In this document: positions 60,288-64,000 of the stretch, piece after piece
Layout: each line of letters begins with the position of its first letter
Position numbering within the stretch: the stretch's first letter is position 1
Source: Opitutaceae bacterium
GTDB lineage: Bacteria > Verrucomicrobiota > Verrucomicrobiia > Opitutales > Opitutaceae
Assembly: GCA_016795565.1 (NCBI GenBank)
Contig: JAEUGW010000014.1
Coordinates: forward strand, 62,001-126,000
Length of the DNA: 64,000 nt
Direction of reading: 5' to 3'
Made by a program: the position numbers and the translations under genes
The notes under the pieces: model-generated
Databases searched by the model: none
Seen by the model: the letters and a program-made list of their open reading frames with translations, nothing else
What the model was told of the DNA's origin: nothing

Positions 60288-60794
60288 TCAATTCGGGTTG
60301 TAACTGGCGGGCACGACGCGGATCTCATCGCGCGGCACGGTCCATTTGATCGAGGCGTTGTTGCGCGGGTTTTTCCAGGTGTAGGTGTCCACGTAGCGGG
60401 CGCGGACCCGCCGGGCACCGGCCTCGCCGGCTCCCGGCACCGCGCCCTCGTCCTTGAGATCGTAGAGCACGTTGCTCGCCGCCACCGGCTCGTAGGCCGG
60501 CCCGGCAGCGGGTGCGGCGGAGTCCGGGATGGCGGGAATGGCGGCGGGGACCGGGCGGCGGAGGGTCACGACCCCGAACGTGGCCACGAGGGCCAACGCG
60601 GCCGCCACCGCCGTGGTGCGCCAGCCCAGCCATTTCCACGAGCCGAGGTTGGTCGCGGTGGCATAGCGCGGGCGCGACGGTGCCGGCAACTCCGCGGCCA
60701 GATCGCGGTTGATCTGTTCCAGCCAGCGGGCCCGGGCGCGGCGCGGCTGCAGCTGCTTCAGCTCGTTTTCCAGTTCCTGGAGTGGTTCATCCAT
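60288..60794 (-). CDS. Predicted transmembrane anti-sigma factor
   Basis: A 168-residue single-pass protein. The cytoplasmic N-terminal 55 residues (LQELENELKQLQPRRARARWLEQINRDLAAELPAP) precede one transmembrane helix (TTAVAAALALVATFGVVTL), followed by an Ala/Pro-rich linker and a beta-like end (RYVDTYTWKNPRNNASIKWTVPRDEIRVVPASY). No FecR domain or zinc motif is seen. The start overlaps the sigma-factor stop by 8 bp, so the pair is translationally coupled. Confidence 0.8.
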   Translation of the reverse strand: MDEPLQELENELKQLQPRRARARWLEQINRDLAAELPAPSRPRYATATNLGSWKWLGWRTTAVAAALALVATFGVVTLRRPVPAAIPAIPDSAAPAAGPAYEPVAASNVLYDLKDEGAVPGAGEAGARRVRARYVDTYTWKNPRNNASIKWTVPRDEIRVVPASYNPN

Positions 60795-61302
60795 GGCAGG
60801 CGGGGTTCAATTCCTTGCGGAGTGCGGCGAGCGCGTAACGGTAGCGCGAGGCGGCGGTGTTGGCCGGGATCTCGAGCGTCTCGCCGATCTGCTCGAAGGT
60901 GAGTTCGTTCCAGATCTTGAGCACGAGCACCTCGCGCTGGCCGGCCGGCAATCGCTGCAATGCGCCCTCCAACTCGCGGCGGCGGTCGGCGTCTTCCCCG
61001 GGCGCGGGCTCGAAAGCGCCATCGCGATCCTCGAGTCCGCCGCCGGCCCTTTCCTCGCGGGCGGCGCGGCGCGCGTTGCGTCGGGCGTGATCCAGCGCGG
61101 CCCGGCGGATGGATGTGACCAGCAGCGCCTGCGGGTCGCCCGGCAGGTGCCGCTGATGGCGCCAATAGCGGACGAAGGCTTCCTGGACCACATCCTCGGC
61201 ATCGGCGAGCGAACGCGTCCACTGTCGGGCGCACAGCAGCAATTTGGGGCCGTGGGCTTCAAGCCAGAGCTTCCAGGTGCCGGGTTCATGTGTCGCCTCC
61301 AT
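60787..61302 (-). CDS. ECF RNA polymerase sigma factor
   Basis: A 171-residue ECF sigma factor started at the ATG at 61302. Region 2 is LLLCARQWTRSLADAEDVVQEAFVRYWRHQ, and region 4 LQRLPAGQREVLVLKIWNELTFEQIGETLEIPANTAASRYRYALAALRKEL. The linker is unusually rich in Arg and Asp/Glu (ARRNARRAAREERAGGGLEDRDGAFEPAPGEDADRR). It is one unit with the anti-sigma and PDZ genes. It belongs to another ECF group than the FecI-like sigma at 16655. Confidence 0.92.
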   Translation of the reverse strand: MEATHEPGTWKLWLEAHGPKLLLCARQWTRSLADAEDVVQEAFVRYWRHQRHLPGDPQALLVTSIRRAALDHARRNARRAAREERAGGGLEDRDGAFEPAPGEDADRRRELEGALQRLPAGQREVLVLKIWNELTFEQIGETLEIPANTAASRYRYALAALRKELNPACHG

Positions 61303-61394
61303 GCAATCTGTCGGGGGTTGTTTCCTGAAGAGCGTCACGGGACCTGGGGTTTGTCTATTCAGCACCGGAGGCGCCGCCGGATGCAGACATTAAA

Positions 61395-61421
61395 AGAGGC
61401 CGGGGGTTCGCCCCGGCCTCT
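61395..61421 (-). terminator. Intrinsic terminator of the small membrane protein gene
   Basis: An 11-bp stem AGAGGCCGGGG / CCCCGGCCTCT with a 5-base loop, followed on the minus strand by a four-T run. It lies 32 bp after the stop at 61454. Confidence 0.85.
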
Positions 61422-61453
61422 GTTACACACTAACACTGACTTAAAGTGACGCC

Positions 61454-61624
61454 TTAGCGCGAAGCGTAGTTCTTCGGCCCCTGGCGGTAATCCAAAGCCG
61501 CCACCGCGAGCAGGATACCGACGGCGACGTAGCTGACGCCGAGCGCGATGTTCGTGGCCGCGAGGAGGGCAATGCCGCTGCCGACGATGGCCGCGAGGGA
61601 GATATGGAGTGCGTGGTTCTTCAT
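61454..61624 (-). CDS. Small membrane protein of unknown function
   Basis: A 56-residue protein. The ATG at 61624 begins MKNHALHISLAAIVGSGIALLAATNIALGVSYVAVG..., giving two closely spaced hydrophobic helices and a short polar end (YRQGPKNYASR). The upstream extension of the frame lacks support. It has its own terminator and is divergent from the LysR gene, whose product may regulate it. Confidence 0.75.
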   Translation of the reverse strand: MKNHALHISLAAIVGSGIALLAATNIALGVSYVAVGILLAVAALDYRQGPKNYASR

Positions 61625-61740
61625 AAACTTGGTTGGTTGGTTGTTTTGTCTGGGCACCTTTCTTGGTGCTGGACGGAGTATACGACACGGCTTGCAATAG
61701 TCATAATACTTCATTTCTATGCTTTTCATCGTTTTTGTCT

Positions 61741-62685
61741 ATGGAGCTATATCAATTGCGTTACTTCTTGGCAGTCGCTGAGACAGGCAACTTTACCAAG
61801 GCCGCCCAACGCGCGTTCATCTCCCAACCATCGCTCAGCCAGCAAATCCTCAATCTGGAGGCCGAGTTCGGGCAGCCCCTCTTTCACCGTCTGGGGCGCA
61901 AGGTCGTGCTCACCGAGGCGGGCAAAACGCTCCTCGAAGGAGCCCGCCGCATCATAGGCGAAGCCGACCAGACCCTGCAGGAGATCAAGGACATCACCGC
62001 GCACGGCCCACGGGTGACGGTCGGCGCCATCCCGACCGTCGCCCCGTTCATCTTCCCCGCCGTCATGGCCCATTGCCGGGCGAATGACATCCGGCTCGAT
62101 CTCCACACCCAGGAGGACTTTCGCCGGCCGCTCGCCGAGGCCGTCGCCGAAGGCCACCTGGACTGGGCCCTGATTTCCCTGCCCTTCAACGAACCCCAGC
62201 TCCTCATCGAGAAGCTCTACTCCGAGCCCCTTTGGCTGGCGGTCGCGGCCACTCACCCGCTCGCCCAATCCAAGGAGGTGACCTTCGCCTCGCTGCGCGA
62301 TGAGCACTTTATCCTGTTGGGCGAGGCCTCCAGCCTGGCGCTGCAAATCCAGCGCTTCTGCGGCGAGCACGACTTCGTGCCGCAAATCAGCCATCGCTGC
62401 AGCCAGCTGGCGACCGCCAAGTCCCTGACCTCCCTCGGGCTGGGCGTCACGGTCCTGCCCAAGAGCGCCCGCAGCGCCACGGATCCCGCCGGGCTCGTGT
62501 TCCGCAAATTCACCGGCCCGGTCCAGCCCTCGCGCGACATCGCCCTGGTGCGGCACCGGCGCCGGCACCTCGGCAAGGGCGCCTTGCTGTTCGCCGAGAT
62601 CGCCCGAGCCGTCGTCGGCCCGGTGCGGGGGTCGGACACCGCCACACCCTTCCCCGTGCCCCGCCACCCCTCGGCTGCGACTTGA
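61741..62685 (+). CDS. LysR-type transcriptional regulator
   Basis: A 314-residue regulator started at the ATG at 61741. The N-terminal winged HTH is YQLRYFLAVAETGNFTKAAQRAFISQPSLSQQILNLEAEFGQPLFHR. The effector domain follows with VTVGAIPTVAPFIFPAVM, TQEDFRRPLAEAVAEGHLDWALI and LGEASSLALQIQRFC; a Cys near residue 207 in the OxyR-like position may be fortuitous. It could be a redox (OxyR-type) regulator or control the divergent small gene and the following MFS gene. Confidence 0.9.
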   Translation: MELYQLRYFLAVAETGNFTKAAQRAFISQPSLSQQILNLEAEFGQPLFHRLGRKVVLTEAGKTLLEGARRIIGEADQTLQEIKDITAHGPRVTVGAIPTVAPFIFPAVMAHCRANDIRLDLHTQEDFRRPLAEAVAEGHLDWALISLPFNEPQLLIEKLYSEPLWLAVAATHPLAQSKEVTFASLRDEHFILLGEASSLALQIQRFCGEHDFVPQISHRCSQLATAKSLTSLGLGVTVLPKSARSATDPAGLVFRKFTGPVQPSRDIALVRHRRRHLGKGALLFAEIARAVVGPVRGSDTATPFPVPRHPSAAT

Positions 62686-62726
62686 GTTGCACCCGGCCCG
62701 TTTTGGCGAAACCCTGACCGCTTTTC

Positions 62727-64000
62727 ATGTCTGCTTCCGTCCAGCACCACACCCTGAGCAAGGGTCGCGAGCTCACCACCCTGCTCGTGCTCTGCGCCGT
62801 GCAGTTCACGCACATCCTGGACTTCATGATCATGATGCCGCTCGGAGCGCAGCTGATGCGGGTGTTCGCCATCTCACCGGCGGAATTCACCCGCCTCGTC
62901 GCCGCCTACGGACTGGCCGCCGCCGTCAGCGGGTTCACTGGCGGCTTCTTCATGGATCGCTTCGACCGCAAGCGCGCCCTCCTCGTGCTGTATGCGGGTT
63001 TCGGGCTGGCCACCCTCGCCTGCGGCCTCGCCCCCACCCATCACACCCTGCTCGCGGCCCGGCTGGCGGCCGGAGCCTTCGGCGGCCTGGCAGGCTCGCT
63101 GGTCACGGCGATGGTGGGCGACATCATCCCGCCCGCCCGCCGCGGCCGGGCCATGAGCTACGTGATGACCGCCTTCCCGCTGGCCTCCGTGCTGGGCGTG
63201 CCGGCGGGGCTCGTGCTGGCCGGCCGCTACGGCTGGCACGCCCCCTTCTTCCTCCTCGCCGCGTGCGCCACCGCCAACGTGCTGCTCGCCACCTTCGCCC
63301 TGCCGCACCTCCGCACCGCGGTCACCGACCACCAGCCCTTGCGCCAGATGCGGGAAATTCTCGCCCATGGCGTGCACCGGCGGGCCTTCGCCCTCGGCAC
63401 CGTGCTCGTGATGTCGGGCGGGGTCATCATTCCCTTTCTGGCGCCGTCCTTTGTCGCCAACGTCGGTCTGGATGAGACCCTGCAGCTGCCGTTCGCCTAC
63501 GCGGTGGGCGGCATCGCCACCGCCTTCAGCACGCCGCTCATTGGCTGGCTGAGCGACCGCATGGACCGGCTCCGCCTGCTGGTCATCATGTCGGGTGGCG
63601 CCGTGGTGGTGGTGCTCTTCATCACCCGCCTCGGCCCCTCCTCGGTGTTCACGGCCAGCCTGATGATGGCCCTGTTCATGGTCACGATGTCGGGCCGTTT
63701 CGCCCCGGCGATGACCATGATCACCAACGCCGTGGATGCGCGCTACCGGGGCGGTTTCATGAGCGTCAACGCCGCGCTCCAGCAGGCGGCCAGCGGGTGC
63801 TCCAGCATGCTGGCCGGCCTGTTCGTCACCCGGACCGCCGCCGGGCAGCTGGCCGGTCTGCCCTTGCTCGGCTACGTTTCCGCTGGTTTCTTCGGGCTGG
63901 CGGTGCTGCTGGCCTTTGCGCTGCGGGCCGCCGCACCGCATGTGGCCAAGGCCACCCCCCACGGCGCCCTGCCGCCTCCACCTCCCACCGAAGCCGCCGC
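62727..64000 (+). CDS. MFS transporter, 3' end cut by window edge
   Basis: A major facilitator superfamily permease. From the ATG at 62727 the frame is open for 424 codons to the window end with no stop. The start is QHHTLSKGRELTTLLVLCAVQFTHILDFMIMMPLG. The motif between helices 2 and 3, GGFFMDRFDRKRALLVLYAG, matches MFS motif A. About 12 helices are seen. The C-terminal tail is Pro-rich. It lies 41 bp after the LysR gene, so the LysR may control it. Substrate unknown. Confidence 0.9.
   Translation, partial: MSASVQHHTLSKGRELTTLLVLCAVQFTHILDFMIMMPLGAQLMRVFAISPAEFTRLVAAYGLAAAVSGFTGGFFMDRFDRKRALLVLYAGFGLATLACGLAPTHHTLLAARLAAGAFGGLAGSLVTAMVGDIIPPARRGRAMSYVMTAFPLASVLGVPAGLVLAGRYGWHAPFFLLAACATANVLLATFALPHLRTAVTDHQPLRQMREILAHGVHRRAFALGTVLVMSGGVIIPFLAPSFVANVGLDETLQLPFAYAVGGIATAFSTPLIGWLSDRMDRLRLLVIMSGGAVVVVLFITRLGPSSVFTASLMMALFMVTMSGRFAPAMTMITNAVDARYRGGFMSVNAALQQAASGCSSMLAGLFVTRTAAGQLAGLPLLGYVSAGFFGLAVLLAFALRAAAPHVAKATPHGALPPPPPTEAA

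Noticed and set aside
1..64000. CRISPR array, tRNA or rRNA genes, prophage
   Set aside because: No regularly spaced repeats, clover-leaf sequences, rRNA signatures or phage structural genes were seen; the repeats present are palindromic and dispersed.

Overview
This is high-GC bacterial DNA with no phage, plasmid, rRNA, tRNA or CRISPR content that I can see. The gene content suggests a carbohydrate-degrading member of the Verrucomicrobiota, most likely Opitutaceae. It has many secreted lyases and hydrolases, TonB-dependent receptors run by ECF sigma/FecR pairs, LacI and XRE-cupin regulators, Gfo/Idh/MocA and xylose-isomerase-like enzymes, and intergenic gaps full of palindromic repeats. The assignment is by pattern only, since no rRNA gene is present.

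Region 1 (1-10660) is a catabolic cassette. A truncated amidohydrolase diverges from a co-directional run of NAD-dependent epimerase, DapA/NanA-type aldolase, M20 deacylase, a secreted protein of unknown function and a GH42-like glycosidase. A GmhA-like SIS isomerase with a ROK sugar kinase and a sugar isomerase/epimerase follow. Region 2 (10750-21285) is a minus-strand block: a LuxR-type HTH protein, a thioredoxin-fold TlpA-like protein, an STN-type TonB receptor with its FecR anti-sigma and FecI sigma, an esterase coupled to a MetE-like protein, and a PafA-like phosphatase. Two promoters in this block share a -35/-10 pair with identical spacing.

Region 3 (21449-40122) looks like a polyuronide utilization locus: LacI regulator, sodium/solute symporter, phosphomannose-isomerase-like protein, 2-hydroxyacid dehydrogenase, DUF2264 protein, heparinase II/III-type lyase, alginate-lyase-family protein, a second TonB receptor, XRE-cupin regulator, GH88-like unsaturated uronyl hydrolase, sugar isomerase, Gfo/Idh/MocA oxidoreductase and SDR. 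The inferred route is outer-membrane import, lyase cleavage, release of unsaturated monouronate by the GH88-like enzyme, then isomerase/dehydrogenase catabolism. A 23-bp palindrome occurs before the lyase pair and again at 10688.

Region 4 (40123-41414) is a lower-GC insert with two hypothetical genes behind the SDR gene. The SDR 3' end is present twice (39931-40002 and 40051-40122), differing mostly at synonymous sites. The isomerase gene ending at 10556 shows the same arrangement, and the two spacers share a related motif. This tail duplication is the most unusual thing I found.

Region 5 (41415-64000) is mostly housekeeping: grpE-dnaJ-purN-prmA, manA, ftsK, a RodZ-like protein, a RAYT transposase between inverted REP palindromes, an nfeD-nfeD-floA operon, a mutarotase, tatA, an ABC exporter pair, Smr and AIM24 proteins, an ECF sigma/anti-sigma/PDZ cluster, a LysR regulator and a truncated MFS transporter. 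All function calls come from reading motifs; no database search was run.
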